A stretch of 64,000 bases of DNA, taken from positions 3,782,001 through 3,846,000 of the forward strand of contig CP085828.1 of NCBI GenBank assembly GCA_020809705.1. The letters are read 5' to 3'. A program made the translations under genes and the position numbers. Below the pieces are notes generated by a model. It was not told the origin of the DNA. It worked only from the letters and a program-made list of their open reading frames with translations, and searched no databases. Positions 63,780 to 64,000 of this stretch are shown here, piece after piece (within the stretch, counting starts at the first letter, position 1; each line of letters starts with the position of its first letter). The stretch is from Calonectria ilicicola. Taxonomy: Eukaryota > Ascomycota > Sordariomycetes > Hypocreales > Nectriaceae.

Positions 63780-64000
63780 TGCGAAGGCGCAGTAGGGGGA
63801 GTTGAGGGCTTTCTCAATTGGGGTTGGATCAAGACTTTCGGCGTTGGGCGAGGTTTCTGCTCGCCTGAGATCGAGTGGCGGGTCTCTTTCTGCCTTGCTG
63901 AGCTGTTTCTGCAACACTTTTTCGGTTCCTGAGCGGCACGGAAGCTTTCTGATTGTCCTTCAGCGGCCGCTGTTTAGAGTTGGGTTTCAATTGGCTCAGA
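63780..64000. other. 5' region of the mL40 gene
   Basis: Leader/promoter sequence of the minus-strand mL40 gene; nothing else is seen before the window ends. Confidence 0.4.

Noticed and set aside
1..64000. CRISPR arrays, insertion sequences, Shine-Dalgarno operons, rRNA
   Set aside because: None seen; the introns and protein families show this is eukaryotic (fungal) DNA.

Overview
The window is fungal nuclear DNA, most likely from a filamentous ascomycete of the Sordariomycetes, probably Hypocreales. The reasons are short introns (about 45-85 nt, with GT...CTAAC/CTGAC...AG signals), pyrimidine-rich 5' regions, and protein families such as NST1, Rho2, Tma20/MCT-1, mL40, CE5 cutinase-type esterase, Zn2Cys6 regulator, BcABA3-type terpene synthase, ankyrin/STAND-like proteins and fungal Cys-rich one-pass membrane proteins. 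Species cannot be fixed from the sequence alone. All assignments rest on reading motifs and splice signals; no database search was run.

Layout. 0.4-2.5 kb: a C2H2 zinc-finger protein. 3.4-8.6 kb: a degraded block with two direct copies of an AT-rich repeat, a STAND-like/ankyrin-type gene with an in-frame stop, and the truncated 3' half of an acetolactate synthase (ILV2) gene riddled with stops and frameshifts. 10.0-12.2 kb: a Cys-rich receptor-like membrane protein with a long repetitive tail. 13.1-15.3 kb: an F-box/ankyrin protein (minus). 16.2-22.5 kb: a broken Cys-rich membrane-protein gene, a possible N-myristoylated protein, a cytochrome b561 gene and an intact CE5 esterase (all minus). 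24.2-34.0 kb: a metabolic block with a Zn2Cys6 regulator divergent from a Gal80/Gfo-Idh-MocA-like protein, a Cys-rich membrane protein, and a BcABA3-type sesquiterpene synthase divergent from an intact cytochrome P450. 34.3-37.2 kb: a large ankyrin gene, perfect in its exon phases but carrying three in-frame TAG codons. 39.2-42.9 kb: a nucleotidyltransferase-like protein and a BTB-like gene whose TAG stop is followed in frame by a further 154 open codons.

From about 45.3 kb the content becomes conserved housekeeping: tma20, an I78 protease-inhibitor-like protein, a one-pass membrane protein, nst1, rho2 (with a 6-nt microexon and a possible alternative 5' exon) and the mitochondrial ribosomal protein mL40. 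The 3.4-45 kb part therefore looks like a fast-evolving accessory segment (pseudogenes, repeat copies, non-self-recognition-type genes, secondary metabolism) next to a stable core segment.

Most noteworthy: (1) the recurrent in-frame UAG codons in two otherwise clean genes, which could be mild RIP-type C-to-T/G-to-A decay or ORFs restored by A-to-I mRNA editing (UAG to UIG, read as Trp), a process known in Sordariomycete fruiting bodies; (2) the intact ABA3-type terpene synthase/P450 divergent pair, a candidate minimal sesquiterpenoid cluster; (3) the tail of about 16 degenerate acidic motifs in the 10.0-12.2 kb membrane protein.
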